Of a stretch of DNA of 64,000 nucleotides, positions 22,248 to 34,140 are shown in pieces (position 1 is the stretch's first letter; each line of letters starts with the position of its first letter). The notes under the pieces were generated by a model. The model searched no databases. It was given only the letters and a program-made list of their open reading frames with translations, and was not told the origin of the DNA. The DNA comes from Scilla litardierei. Lineage: Eukaryota > Streptophyta > Magnoliopsida > Asparagales > Asparagaceae. The DNA lies in contig CM061142.1 in NCBI GenBank assembly GCA_030789695.1, positions 601,595,659 through 601,659,658 of the forward strand, written 5' to 3'. A program made the position numbers and the translations under genes.

Positions 22248-24091
22248 TGGTAGGCCCAAAATAGTGCTTCTCTCAAGCGCAAGAGTCCGTACAAGTAATA
22301 TAATCTGGGAGTTCAGATGTCGAATCCTCGGGAGGAAATCTGTTGCAACCACAGCTCAAATCAATTAGAAATCCAACAAAGAGAAACTAACCACTTCAAT
22401 AATGATGGTGATGTGAATGGAGTTGATCGTGGTGAATAATGCGAACGAAGAAAAGTGTATGAAAGTATCGACGAAAAGTATGCACATGGTATGGGTTCGT
22501 TAGGATCAATAATTCGTATTAACTTGGTTGATGAATATAACACAATGAATTCTCTTATTGAGAGCAATTCACCGGAAAATACCCAATATAACTCAATGAG
22601 TTCTCCTTTTGGGAGCAATTCATCGGAAGATGCCCTTTTGGGGGTTCAAGCACTATAAGAATAAAATCGTTACTAAAGTTATAATCTTACAACTATGGTA
22701 TGAAACTCTCTTTTGGAGAGATCAAAACTCACCCTTTTGGGGCGATCATCAACTCAATCACTTCTTTTGGAAGATGAAAAAGGCGATTTAATAACAAAAA
22801 CTACAACTTTATCAACGTTAACGATTAAGCACAACGAATATTCAACCAAACTAACACAAATCACATCACCTAACTACTCCATACCATACACAAATAAGTT
22901 TTAGCTACTCATAATGCAAGAATAATCAAGGTTCATAGCAAAATACATTGATCTAATAGCAAAATACGATGAAAAACACCAAAATACGGAGTAGAAGTTT
23001 AGAATTCTATCACCAAATCTCCAAGATAAGCCTAAAAAAATCTCTAGAAATACTAAGAACAGCCTCTGGAATTTTACAGAATTTTTCAGAGTGGAAAATC
23101 GGCTCATAGGTGCTCCAATACGCCAATAATACGCCAGAATCCGGCCAAAACCCTAGAAATACGCTTATATAAGCTCATTGCGGGTTTTAATTGGGTTAAC
23201 GGGTCTAAACCCCCATCAATATCGACCCAAACCTGCTGAAACAAGTCGGCGCAATCCACAGCCGTTCATCTGTGCGGGATTGAACGTGGACGCGCCACGT
23301 GTGCTCCCAGATTCGTGCTCCGCTCTTCGTTCGATCGGCGCCCGTTTCCGCCGTTGGATCGATCCAACGGATGTCATCGCGCCGTGTGTCCCCAGCGGTC
23401 CGATTCCTGCTTTGTTTCGAATTCAGCTCGGGAGGAATGCAGACCGTCCGATCGAGATCGTGCGGCGAAGAGATGACCACGTCGCCCGCTCTCCGCTGCG
23501 TTTGGCGCTCGATTTCGTCCGTTGGATCAGCATCCAACGCTCAAAAAGACGCCGCGTCGCCGCCTTTGGTTGTTGAATCAGCGACGTTGGATTCGTTTTC
23601 AACGCTCTTGATTGTGCCACGTCACCGCCTCTTTTGAATTCGTGCGCCCCGCCTTTCGGCCGTTGGATCGAGATCCAACGGTTATCGGCTTGCCGCGTCG
23701 CCCTCTTTGTCTGAGCCGTTTGATGAAGCGGGCTTCGCAGCAGATGCTGCCACGTGTCCGCCAAGATTCGTGCGGCGACCGTATTTTCGTATTTTCGTGC
23801 GTATTTCTCCATTTAAATGGTATTCTGCATTCAAAAATTCATAGTAATTAGCACAGATCTCAGAAAAATACAAATAAATAGTCGTTGGAATCGTGAGATC
23901 GAGACCAAGCCATGAAAAATATAAAAAGTGCAGAAATACTCCGTTAATTGATGTTTTGTGCTCAAATAGAGTATTTTCTCTAATAAATAATTGTGTACAA
24001 AATACGTATGAATTAGAGAACAATGTAGCATCACATGAGCATAAAATAGGGCTAAATGGGGGGTTAACTATGTAATATTGAACCCAAATCA
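22248..24091 (-). repeat. element B 5' LTR
   Basis: This 1844-bp copy matches 18119-19965 with few differences. It includes the GC-rich palindrome block and TATA-like CTTATATAAGCG. Confidence 0.93.
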
Positions 24092-24221
24092 GTGTCATCC
24101 ATTGCTAATTGATCTTCATGATATGCTTAGGCAATGGATTAACTGCAAATAGGAGATTAGTAACAAGTATTTATGTTTGCTCATCATTAACACCAAGTAG
24201 AGAGAAGTCCAATACTCAACA
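24092..24221 (-). repeat. element A 5' LTR, terminal part beyond element B
   Basis: It begins with the duplicated GTGTC, continues with ATCCATTGCTAATTGATC as at 8408-8425 and ends ACTCAACA. It is followed by GATGG (24222-24226), the right target duplication of element A. Confidence 0.92.
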
Positions 24222-24326
24222 GATGGTATATCCATAATTAATTTGACAAGTTAAATAAGTCAAACTTGTAGCAAGTATAATCATTGCAATATATATAATT
24301 CAATACAAAACATAACCATTTATATC
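24222..24326. other. old flanking DNA between elements A and F
   Basis: About 100 bp of AT-rich DNA ending ATATC, the left target duplication of element F. It continues at 31403 on the far side of F. Confidence 0.7.
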
Positions 24327-25063
24327 TGTTGAGTCACCGGGCCGGCACTCAAGGGGGCTCGTTCGGCGAGTGACTAAGGCCCACAGAATCCACGAAAGAG
24401 GTCTGAAGCTAACTCAGTCAAAGCCCACACACCATTCGCATGTTGCACTCCCACCAAATGAACGTGAGATTGAAGGTGAGCTCATAAATAGCGGGAACGT
24501 GGGCGACGGTTACCCCTATTAAGGGGAAGATCGTGGCACCATAATTGGTGACCGTTATCCTCCCAACGTCACTGAAGAGACCCCGGAGGTCTTAAATACA
24601 TGGGAGATGGACATAATAGAGGAGATATGAGATCTGATACTCTGACATTACATACTCTAACTTATATTTCTTCTTCGTAAGAGCTTGCTACGCTAGACCT
24701 GAGACGAGCCTCCGTGGGTCGATCTCAGCAGCTCCAAGCTCCCTCCCGCTTTAGTCCTGTTCTATCTTAAGCATCGAGGGGGATTTGGGTCGGGACCCAT
24801 ATCCAACCACCCTGACGATTCTTTGTGGTGTAGATTGTCTAGGCCCGACTCAGTAAGAAGGTCATGCTGGTACTTCTCAACATCAACTGACCTAAGCTCG
24901 ACCCATTCGAGGGTTAAACGAGCATCGCAAACCGACTATCAATTATCAACGACCCCGGTTCTGCCAACCGAGGGTCCCATCCAACCAATCGACGAGGCTC
25001 CAACTCAGCAAGAAAGGGACCACATTAGCATCATGATTGTTTCGGTCATTTTTGGCCTTAACA
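24327..25063 (+). repeat. element F 5' LTR
   Basis: 737 bp, matching 30665-31397 with clear but limited divergence. A TATA-like TTAAATACATGG lies near 24594. Upstream are small inverted repeats such as ACCCCTATTAAGGGG. Confidence 0.92.
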
Positions 25064-25065
25064 GT

Positions 25066-25083
25066 TTGGCACAGTCTGTGGGA
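25066..25083 (+). other. primer-binding site of element F
   Basis: TTGGCACAGTCTGTGGGA follows the 5' LTR. It resembles the TTGGCGCCGTCTGTGGGA primer site of Tat-like gypsy elements, with CGC changed to CA. Confidence 0.6.
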
Positions 25084-25124
25084 AAACATTTATTAGCTCG
25101 ACATCCTGGAGCAATTAATAAGCT

Positions 25125-26617
25125 ATGTCGACTGGACCCAGTAACGTTGGACCAAACCCGGGTCCAAATGAGAATCGAAATGCAAACAACGTCCATATGG
25201 AGGATGACATAGACTCCGCATCCTCATCAAAAGGACCGAGAAAGGCAACCAAGGTGCCTAAGGTGTCCCAGGAGCAATTCGACCAATTTGCAGAGCGGGT
25301 CGACAAGAGCATTAGCGTATTAGCAGCTGTGGTGCGTCAAAGCATGGGAGGCCTACCGTCACAAACAAGCAACTACCTCTTTCAAATCCAACTCTGGCAT
25401 TGACGAGAGATGCTACCATGCCTAGAGATCCAAGAGATCCAAGAGAGGATCGACAAGAGAATGCACCACCCACATCTCACCATAATGGAGAAATAGGGAA
25501 TGATAACCATGCTTTCGGCTTCCAAGGAGGACCTAGTCCCTCCAACTATAGACGTGCAACTCGCAACATCATAGATCCGTTAATAAATGGGGTCACTTAA
25601 GGCCACAACACTCTCGATTTTGCATGTGGAAATGAGAGGAGAAATGCGGAAGAAATTTCTAATCGATCCTCAGGAGCAACTTACCTACAAGGCGGGGATG
25701 GTCGATTCCAACTCACCCATCCCGTAATTCGACGGACCCCGTTGAAAGAGAACATCACGTCTGCTCATTTCCTCCCAAAGTTAAAGCTTCCCTCCTAGCC
25801 GACGTATGACGACAGAGGCGACCCATGTGCCCACATCCGTAAATACCTGAACATGATGCTGATTCATGGAGCGGATGAGCCATACCTCTGCCAAGCCTTC
25901 CACACTACCCTAATTAAGACGGCAAAATGGTGGTATAATGGATTACCTGACGACTGTGTCGGGTCATTCGACGAATTGGCCGATTTGTTTTGCAGGCAAT
26001 TTGTCGCAGGTCGACGCCCCAAGAGAAAGTCCTCCCACCTTTTCACTTTCAAGAAGAAAGATAAAGATTCAATCCAAGCGCTCGTCCATCGGTTCAATGG
26101 CGAATGGCTCGAGTAGAGGACATGACGGATGTGAGTGTCATCGCGGCTTTTACTCAAGAAGTGCAGAACAAGCATTTGCGGAGGGCCCTCCTCCAGTTTC
26201 CACCCAACAACCTCATGGAACTGTTAAATATAACAGATCGGTTCACCGTCTCTGAAGAAGTAGAGGAGACAACTGAAACTAATGAAAAAGGCACTCCTGC
26301 CCGTCATGGAGACACCAGACGAGAAACACAATCCAAGAGAACCCCTCGCCAGGAATCTCGGGATAAGAGACAGATGGAGAGGAGCCCTCGAAGCAAGGAG
26401 GGCCCAACTTATGCAAGACTTAACACACCCACGACAGAGGTCCTGGCTTATGCCCAATGGAAGGAACTGGTTCAAAAGTCTGCCAAGAAGGGCAAATATG
26501 AAAAAAAGGGAGGACCTCAAATTCTGCAAGTACTACAATGATTATGGGCATGATACCAATGATTGCTGGACACTTAAAAAACAAATCGACGCATTGGTTA
26601 AGCATGGGCACTCTTAG
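25125..26617 (+). pseudogene. gag: element F gag, degenerate
   Basis: The ATG at 25125 opens MSTGPSNVGPNPGPNENRNA. The Retrotrans_gag core is readable at about 25853-26240: AKWWYNGLPDDCVGSFDELA, then LADLFCRQFVAGRR, then DMTDVSVIAAFTQEV in another frame. The C-terminal CKYYNDYGHDTNDCWTLKKQ (about 26520-26580) is the diverged zinc knuckle of Tat-type gag, and LVKHGHS follows. Stops and frameshifts near 25401, 25598, 25798 and 26116 kill it. It is the only sense-strand coding region of the element. Confidence 0.85.
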
Positions 26618-26988
26618 AACCTATTCGACGATCAACCAAGCAAAGAAAGGACCTCAAAGCAAAAGGACAAGAGACATGGTCACATATCACTAAGGTGGTC
26701 GATTAGCGAGCTTCTAAGCTCAAGGTCAAATAAAGGCGTGGAAAGAAAGCGATCCCTGGAGTGAATCAGAAATGCATGTACATTTTTTTCTTTCTTTGTT
26801 AAACACCTTTTTTTTATCAAATACAATGCTGCTTCCTTTTAGAAACAACTTTCTTCGATATAGCATTTATGAATTTTGTGAGAATTACCCATCAAGCTCC
26901 TCGCTACAAGGATCTGATCCTTCGGAAAATCTAGATGTGCCACATTCATTGAATATTTATATTGATGAAAACTGACATGTGCACGCTA
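26618..26988 (+). other. element F spacer between gag and tandem array
   Basis: No recognisable domain. Protease and polymerase should begin here in an autonomous gypsy element but are absent. Confidence 0.6.
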
Positions 26989-27964
26989 TCATGTCATCAG
27001 CCGTAAGTCAAGGGGGCCACCCCCTCGCCATTGAACGACCCTATCGTGTCATCAGACGTAAGTTGAAGGGGCCACCTCCTCGCCACTGAATGACCCTATC
27101 GTGTCGTCAACCGTAAGTCGAGGGGCTACCCCCTCGCCACTGAACGATCCTATTGTGTCGTCAGACGTAAGTCGAGGGAGCCCCCTCGCCACTGAACGAC
27201 CTAATCGTGTAATCAGACGTAAGTCGAAGGGGCCATCCCCTTGTCACTGAACGACCCAAACATGTTGACAGACGTAAGTCGAGGGGGCCACCCCCTCACC
27301 ACTAAACGACCCTATCATGTTGTCAGCTGTAAGTCAGAGGGGCCACCCCTTGCCACTAAACGGCCCTATCATGCCGTCAAACGTAAGTTGAAGGGGCCAC
27401 CCCCTCGCCACTGAACTACCCTATCATGTCATTAGACGTAAGTCAAGGGGGCCACCCCCTCGCCATTGAACGACCTTATCGTGTCGCCAGACATAAGTCG
27501 AGGGGGGCTACACCCTCGCCACTTAATGACCATATCATATCGTCAGACGTAAGTCAAAGGGGCCACCCCCTTGCCACTAAACGATGCTATCGTGTCATCA
27601 GATGTAAGTCGAAGGGGCCACCCCCTTCCACTGAACGACCCTATCATGTCGTTAGACGCAAGTCAAAGGTGCCACCCCCTTGCCACTGAACGGCACTATC
27701 GTGTCATCAGGTATAAGTCGAAGGGGCCACCCCCCATCACTGAACGACCCTCTCGTATTGTCAGACGTAAGTCGAAGAGGCCACCCCCTTGCCACTGAAC
27801 GACCGTCTCGTATCGTTAGACGTAAGTCGAAGGGACCACCCCTCGCCACCGAACGACCCTTTCGAATCTTCAGCCATAAGTCGAGGGGGACACCCCCTCG
27901 CCACTGAACTACCCATTCGAATCTTCATCCGTAAGGCGAGGGGACCACCCCTTCGCAACTGAAC
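26989..27964. repeat. 54-bp tandem repeat array (about 18 units)
   Basis: Each unit reads roughly GACGTAAGTCGAGGGGGCCA, then CCCCCTCGCCACTGAACGAC, then CCTATCGTGTCGTCA. The part GAGGGGGCCACCCCCTC is a near-perfect palindrome in every unit. Units differ by a few substitutions, and the period is near 54 bp. Frames through it on both strands are artefacts of a period divisible by three. The purine half (GTCGAAGGGGGCCA) resembles the polypurine tract of this same element at 30649-30664. Confidence 0.93.
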
Positions 27965-28199
27965 AAGATGGTCTAGTTTGGATATGGTTCAACGAATTAA
28001 CCCCGACCATCTTGAGCAAGGGTTTAACCCGTCGAAAGGGGCCATCAGGCATTACGACCACCCGTATGAGCGATGACAAACAAAGAGATATAAGTCAATT
28101 TTCTGGCGTTATACTACATTACAAAATTGTCATCGTTTATATGGCAATTACCCCCTATACATTTGAAAATTTTGGCACGATAAAAAGAGCATCAAGATT

Positions 28200-30372
28200 C
28201 TACAACGAATCACAATGTCCTTGGTCTCCCTCAAGTCCAGCAACATGCTCTTGATCCCCCGAAGCACCAGCATATGCATCGTCACCCGTTGTGATGACGA
28301 TTTCGCCAGTAGGAGCGGTCCCCTCCATGCCTTGACTTAAATCATCGCCATCGATGACCGAAAACAGCATGAGGATCTGGTCAATCTCAGTGGCGATACC
28401 AGGAAATCGTTCCTTCATCTCCGACCGACATCATTCATATCCCTACGTATACAGTTTGTCAAAGTCGGGCAATGAATCCTTGTATTCCTGAACCATCCTT
28501 CCAATATGGCCTCTGCGCCAACTCCCCAAAAGCTGTCGGTAAGTCAGGCGAGGAGCATGTTCTCCCTGACTTTCCACTTGGCTTTCTCCTCCAGCAGCGT
28601 TTTTTCGCTTGCTCCCTCGAGGCGGCTTGTGCAGCTTCCTTCTTATGAGACTCACTTAACATGCTCAAGCTCAAGGACTCGTGCTCAGTCTATCCAGCTC
28701 TGCCTGGGATTTCTCCACGGTCTTCTTAACGGCCCCTAATGTGACTTTATGGTTATCCACCATCGATGTGTGTCACCACAACACAATAATGGCCACGAGA
28801 GCCTGCATACAAGGCACAATGGTCAACATCCACGCCTGTATCATCCATAATGAAGGCTAGCACAGTAGTTATCTGGACATTTGCATAGACGACAATTGAA
28901 GTGAGTCTCTCGTAATTGACCCCCTCCAGAACGGCCCTATCCTATGGATAGGGTCACACTTTCTGCGAACCGAGAGGCGATCCCGCAATCCAGAAGAGAA
29001 GAATCGTCTTTCTTGATTGGAAAATTCCATTTGAAGGAGCTTCTTTGTGGGACAATCAAATGGGGCCTGAGGCGATCGACTTTCTAGCAAAAGTGATCTA
29101 AATTCTTCAGGAATATCCTTAGCCAGATACACTGGATAGAACATGCCCCCAAGGCCAGGAATCTTGATGCAGAAGGGGCTTCGGAGGAGGTCGGGTTTCC
29201 CCTAAATCTCTCTCTAAAAGAGCTCCATGTTCCTGCTCTTGAATATGGGTCTCGCCACACAATTGGCTCGCATCCGAAGGTGCAGGCCAACCCACAGCGT
29301 CAGTCGACCCGGATGGCTCCGAGTCACTAAGGCGAACTTGCCACCTCTTTTTATTTCCCTCAACTGCAACCACGTCAAATTTGGTGGGGGGATTTTCCTT
29401 TTTCTTTCGCTGGAGATGAGCCAGCTGAGGAGCCTCATAAGTGATAATGGGCAATTCCTCTGATGATTATGCTGCTCCTTCCTCCAGAAGGGGCTCTCGA
29501 AGAGATAACATGCTCTCCTCAGCTTCTCTGATATAAGCCTCGGCCCCCTCCATCAATGCAAGGTCCATGGTACTCCAGACCAACCATGCCTACAAGTAAA
29601 AAACATGTTAGAACATGAAACAAAGATCTAACAGTTGATGTGCAAAATTGGATCGACCTTTCATCCATACGGTCCGACGCAGCACCAAGTCGGACCACAA
29701 CCATTTCGTCTTCCTTATATTCTCTGGAATGTTTAACAATGCATCGGTGGCTTCCTTCTTCGCTTCGAACAGAGGCTTGTCCTTGACAAGACCTAAGTCA
29801 GGCACACCCCATCCAGTGCAAAAGCTCGCCTCGCCTTGAAAGACCACGAATACAAACTCGTCTTTCCAATTTGAATTCGAGGAAGGGAGACCATCAAATA
29901 GCTTCCTGCCTCGATGGGCTATTATCATGTACCAACCTGTATTCTTGAGGGGAAGAATCGAGAAGAAGTAATTGAACAACCCCATTGACGGTTCAACTTT
30001 CTTCATCACGCACAAAGCGATGAAACCAACCAACACACCTATGGCATTTGGCATCAGCTGACAAAGGGAAAGGTTCAATATACTCAGTACGTAGCACATG
30101 AAAGGATGCATGGGGAATTGAAGCCCTCGTTGGAAGGCTTTGACGTAAACCCCAACCTCCCGATCGTCGGGACGATGATCCCTTTCATCCCTCCCTGGCA
30201 ACCAGATCTGGTAATCAAGCCGGACATATTTTCTCTGGAATTCGAGGATTTGATCGGCTCCAACTTTGGATATTTGGTTGGCGATCAGACCGGGCACCAT
30301 GGCTCACTCCTTGTTCTTCTGCATGACGGAACCCGAGCTCCTCTCAGAGGCAGAGATGGATGACAAAGCCAT
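28200..30372 (-). pseudogene. element F antisense ORF, putative gypsy-type transposon domain
   Basis: The likely start is the ATG at 30372 (MALSSISASERSSGSVMQKN), with a TGA four codons after that run; the frame then stays open from about 30300 to 29608. It contains VGVYVKAFQRGLQFPMHPF, NLSLCQLMPNAIGVLVGFIA and RRGRKLFDGLPSS-like text, the pattern of Pfam family Transposase_28 (putative gypsy type transposon). An intron probably follows: a GT site near 29660 and TTACTTGTAG at 29591-29600, after which the frame continues to about 29119. Later fragments (28443-28655, 28200-28418) look like the coiled and acidic C-terminal part. Its function is unknown. It is broken by stops here. Confidence 0.75.
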
Positions 30373-30652
30373 TTTCAAAAAGAGAAAATCTAAATTGAGA
30401 ATGATGAAGACGAAGACTTCAAATTTCCACTCCGAAATCGTCTTATATCGACTAGACGACCACGACATGATGAGACACGTGTCAAAGATCCGAGCCGATT
30501 AGCATCTTAGATTTCAAACCGACGTATCATCCAAATCAGCAAAGCGGGCGCTTTGGCGCCTAAAACTTGAGTATTAATTCCTTAACTGTCATGCCCCATT
30601 AATGCGATGTAACATCGTTTAACCCCAACATGTAAACTTTCCGAGGTCGAGT
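30373..30652 (+). other. element F 3' untranslated region / antisense ORF promoter side
   Basis: About 280 bp between the antisense start and the polypurine tract, with no coding frame. It must hold the promoter of the antisense ORF if that was ever expressed. Confidence 0.5.
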
Positions 30653-30664
30653 GAAGGGGGCCAT
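30649..30664 (+). other. polypurine tract of element F
   Basis: TCGAGTGAAGGGGGCCAT immediately precedes the 3' LTR. Confidence 0.75.
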
Positions 30665-31397
30665 TATTGAGTCATCAGGCCGACACTTGAGGGAGCTCGT
30701 TCGGCGAGCGACTAAGGCCCACAGAACCCACAAAAGAGGCCCGAAGCTAACTCAGTCAAAGCCCACGTACCATTCGCCCGTTGCACTCCTTCCAATTGAA
30801 CGTGGGATTGAAAGCGAGCTCATAAATAGCGGGGACATGGACGACGGTCACCCATATTAAGCGGGGAAGATCGTGGCACCATAATTGGTGATCGTTATCC
30901 TCCCAACATCACCGAAGAGACCCTGGAGGTCTATAAATACACAGGAGACGAACAAAATATAGGAGGTACGAGAGATCTGATACTCTGACATTACATACTC
31001 TAACCTATATTTCTTCTTCGTAAGAGCTTGCTACGCTAGACCTGAGAAAAGCCTCCGTGGGTCGATCTCAGCAGCTACCACTCTTAAGTCCCGTTCTAAC
31101 TTAAGCATCAGAGGAGATTTGGGTCAGGACCCAGATCCAATCCCCCTGACGATTCCTTGTGGTGCAGATCGTCTAGGCCTGACTCAACGGGAAGGTCGTG
31201 CTGGTACTTATTAACATCAACCGACCTAAGCTCGATCCATTCGAGGGTCGAACGAGCATCGCAAGCCGACTATCAACTAGTAAGGAGCTCAGTTTTGCCA
31301 ATTGAGGGTCCCATCCAACCAACTGACGAGGCTCCAACTAAGCAAGAAAGGGACCATGTCTGCATCGTGATTATTTCGGTCATTTTTAGCTTTAACA
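30665..31397 (+). repeat. element F 3' LTR
   Basis: 733 bp, starting TATTGAGTCATCAGG, where the first G of TG is mutated to A, and ending TTTAACA. ATATC follows. Confidence 0.92.
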
Positions 31398-31402
31398 ATA
31401 TC

Positions 31403-32259
31403 AGAATATGGCATGTAAAGAAAACTTTGCATACAATTTTTTTCAGTGCATAGAAGTATGGGTATTTAATTGTAATTTAAAAATACTCCTGCCAAATATA
31501 ATTTGGCAAGTAGTCAATCAAATTATTGTTTTCAAAATCTTTATGTGCTCGAAGAATAGATAAGTAATAGCTAGATTTATTTCATCTTTTATCCTTAGAC
31601 TAGCTTTATAAATCTTGCAATTGTTTGGCATACTGTAAATTAATGATCTATATAGATCTTGCAAGACCTATGGTTAGCCATTACTATTTCTTGTCGAAGT
31701 ATACTTTATCTTCGCTTTCCCTTTCTTTTGTTGTTCCTTGTAATTTCTGTGCTCCTCATGTTACCATTTCTCCACTTTTAAAATTCTTGGTGAGAGGTGT
31801 CATTAAACTCATTCAGAGGTAGAAACAAGGATACAAGCTCCCCCTACTTCTTCCAGTTTTTATAAATTTTTCTGAAAGAAGAAGCATTGGTCTCACTAAA
31901 GAGACATTTATTAGGGTGTGAGCTCCCCGTGTTTCTTTTCTTCCCTTTATTTTTAGTTGTGGAAGAAGAAACTTAACTCATGGGGCAAATGCAAGGGTGC
32001 GATACTTATTTATTTATATGTTTCTCACTTATTCTGTCAAGTCACGACTTCAAGCGTGATTTTATTATTTATTTTTCATGACAGAATTATTGCTCATAGC
32101 TAGATATAAGAATCATGCCCGTGATGTTAGATCACTTAGCAGGGATATTGGTCTGTAGACCAAGATCTTGTATGATCTATTAATCATGGGGTGCTCATCT
32201 TTTAGGACTTTTGTCTAGAAGATGGCAACAATGACTTTTGCATCCATTTGCATTTGTTT
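31403..32259. other. old AT-rich DNA, possibly 3' part of an E-like relic
   Basis: No gene is recognisable. On the minus strand there are purine tracts CGGGGAGCTC (about 31921) and TAGGGGGAGCTT (about 31839), similar in style to the 3' UTR of element E. Together with the inverted leader copy to the right, this suggests a decayed minus-strand relative of E. Confidence 0.4.
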
Positions 32260-33020
32260 ATTTGTTTATAAGGGAAGAATGGTATTGACATTTCCAGTGG
32301 AACTTGAGGTCCAACTGCCAATAATATTTATTCAAAGATTTGAAAACAATAATTGCGAATGAGCTATTATGCATAATTATTCATAAGCACAATTGTATGA
32401 ATTGATATAAAACTGTAACTTATATCATACAGATGCAATTATAATGAATAAGCTAATTGTGTGGATGGGCCAAACACCATATAAAAAATAATGTCCCAAA
32501 GTCCATATATACAGTCCATTTTACACAAATGAAAGAGAAAATTACAATTTTGGAAACCACATGGGTCCCATAAAAATTTTCATCTTTAGGAGTGGCCGCT
32601 GCCTCCATGAAAATGGTCATCAGTCTTGGGCATTACATATTTTTCATCTCTACAATTTCTCTCAAAAGAAAAAGAAAAGTACATGAAAAGTAAAATGTGG
32701 GACTAAACCGCCGATCCATAACTCTAATTAGACATTCATGCAAAATTTATGCTTATAAAACATGCTTATAATGCATCACAGACATCACAGATTCAAAATA
32801 GGATAAATACATCATATTTAATGCTTAATAATTATTCAGACCACCGGTGATGTCATACACTATTAAGTTAGATAACTAATGGCAAAGCTGTCGCAGGATA
32901 TTCATAATTAGTATGCTAATGCTCGCACAACAAAGCACGAAATTTATCCCAGAATATATGGCAAAAAAGAGTGATGCAAGGCATATAAATATGATCCAAA
33001 GATAGGCATCATATATAATA
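32260..33020 (-). repeat. inverted copy of the element E leader
   Basis: Read on the minus strand, this follows 35370-36030 of element E closely, for example GGACTGTATATATGGACTTTGGGACAT against GGACTGTAATGAGGACTTTGGGACAT, TTTTGAGAGAAATTGTAG in both, and TAATTATTAAGCATT against TAATTATTAAGTATT. It marks an older related element in the opposite orientation. Divergence is well beyond that of the young LTR pairs in this window. Confidence 0.8.
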
Positions 33021-33972
33021 ATATGCTAAAATCAGTTGTGCATATAGGGGTCAATTCAAATAAATTTGAATGGTGCCCTGTAACATTTTGTTTTGTAAAA
33101 GGAATAAAGTTTCCTTATTTGTTCACCCCTCTTTATCTATTTACAACAGCTCCTCTATTTTGTATCCAAACAAATGGTACTCAAAATCATAAAACTATAA
33201 TTTAAAAAACTAAAATCATATGGTTGTAAGCTGCAACTTAATTAATTTAGAAAACTGATAACCTTAATCTCATTTACTTAGAACTTTTTTATATAAGCTA
33301 ATGTCATTCTATTTGTTTTCTTTTGTTTCCTTTTTCTTTTCCTTTTTTGGGTTTACTATTTTTTCCAATTGATAGCCTCAGTTTGTTGTCTCAAATTTGA
33401 GACATTTGAAATTAGATCATTGTTTTTATTAGAAATAAATTTTAATAATATTGTGATTCTTTCAGATTATATGTTAAAGAGATTGGTTAGTGTTCGCTGA
33501 AAAAGCACATGGGCCAACCCAGATGCTCTAGGGCTAGGGGTTAGAACTTACTTAGTTAAAGCTAGATGTTGGGATGGTAGAGGCCAATAAAATTTTGGTG
33601 GCAAGGATGAGGTTTACTCTAGAAAGGTCCTTTAACATCCTTACTAAAAAATTTTGTGGCAAGGATGCGGTTTACTCTAGAAAGGTCCTTTAACATCCTT
33701 GCTAAAAATAAGTAATAAGCACTAAAGATGAGAATATGTTGTGCCGGTTTACGTCAATCCCATTCGAGCCAAATACATGTTCAATTCAAATTGACAGGCT
33801 TTTTAGCCACCCCAAAGCCTAATTGGCTTTTTAATAAATCCTAACTAAGCGTAAATATGGGTTTTTGGGCTAGCTAATGTGGTTTGGTTTAATTCTTTTT
33901 TCTTTTTAAATAAAATTGTAATAAAAACATTATAGGATAATAATTTAAAAATAGTTGTTGCCCTAAAATGAT
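33021..33972. other. AT-rich DNA with a 58-bp direct duplication
   Basis: No gene. A 58-bp unit is tandemly duplicated at 33592-33649 and 33650-33707. In the second copy GCAAGGATG and CATCCTTGC form its inverted ends. AGCAT at 33973-33977 is the left target duplication of element E. Confidence 0.7.
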
Positions 33973-33977
33973 AGCAT

Positions 33978-34126
33978 TGTTGTGAATGGATAATATGGGA
34001 TTTATATTAGAGATTATATCTTATCTATAGGATAAGATCATATCAATGTATCTCATCCATGTATGTCTCTCCCTTTACTATAAATAAAGATCTGTGGTCT
34101 TCCCCCGTGATTACGTATTCATAAAC
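33978..34126 (+). repeat. element E 5' LTR
   Basis: Matches 63044-63192. It contains the TATA box CTATAAATAAAG (about 34079) and ends CATAAAC, where the intact end would be CATAACA. Confidence 0.9.
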
Positions 34127-34127
34127 G

Positions 34128-34140
34128 TTATCAGCACGAG
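34128..34140 (+). other. primer-binding region of element E
   Basis: TTATCAGCACGAG directly follows the LTR. Plant copia elements of this kind carry such a TATCAGCACGA primer region rather than TGGTATCAGAGC. Confidence 0.6.

Larger units (their letters stand above)
18119..24091 (-). mobile_element. element B: non-autonomous LTR retrotransposon with gag only
   Basis: This 5973-bp element interrupts the 5' LTR of element A. LTRs of about 1.85 kb start TGGTAGGCCC and end ATCA on the plus strand, and a perfect 5-bp duplication flanks it. The primer site complementary to tRNA-Asp and a G-rich polypurine tract set the orientation as minus. The internal region is only 2.3 kb and has one gag-like frame; no protease, RT, RNase H or integrase is present. 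This matches TR-GAG or LARD-like non-autonomous elements, probably mobilised by an Athila/Tat-type gypsy partner (inference). The LTRs look very similar to each other, so it is fairly young. Confidence 0.88.
6591..24221 (-). mobile_element. element A: decayed SIRE-like Ty1/copia retrotransposon
   Basis: It is bounded by LTRs of about 1.94 kb beginning TGTAAGGTCCC and ending ACTCAACA on the plus strand. Read on the minus strand, the order is 5' LTR, tRNA-iMet primer site, gag, protease, integrase, RT, RNase H, env-like remnant, polypurine tract, 3' LTR. Without element B (18119-24091) it is about 11.65 kb. The large gag with coiled-coil and His-rich tail, the extra region after RNase H and the integrase-before-RT order fit the SIRE/Maximus lineage of copia. 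gag and pol carry several frameshifts and nonsense codons, so it is not autonomous now. Confidence 0.9.
24327..31397 (+). mobile_element. element F: Tat-like Ty3/gypsy, non-autonomous, with antisense ORF
   Basis: LTRs of about 735 bp (start TGTTGAGTCA or TATTGAGTCA, end TTTAACA) are flanked by a perfect ATATC duplication (24322-24326 and 31398-31402). Primer site and polypurine tract set the plus orientation. Inside are a decayed gag, a 54-bp tandem array and a decayed minus-strand ORF. No protease, RT, RNase H or integrase was found. The gag type and the antisense gypsy-type transposon domain fit the Tat lineage, where antisense extra ORFs are known. The element is 7071 bp. Confidence 0.88.

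Noticed and set aside
27426..27958. Pro/Arg-rich open frames
   Set aside because: They run through the 54-bp tandem array on both strands and show no protein-like constraint.
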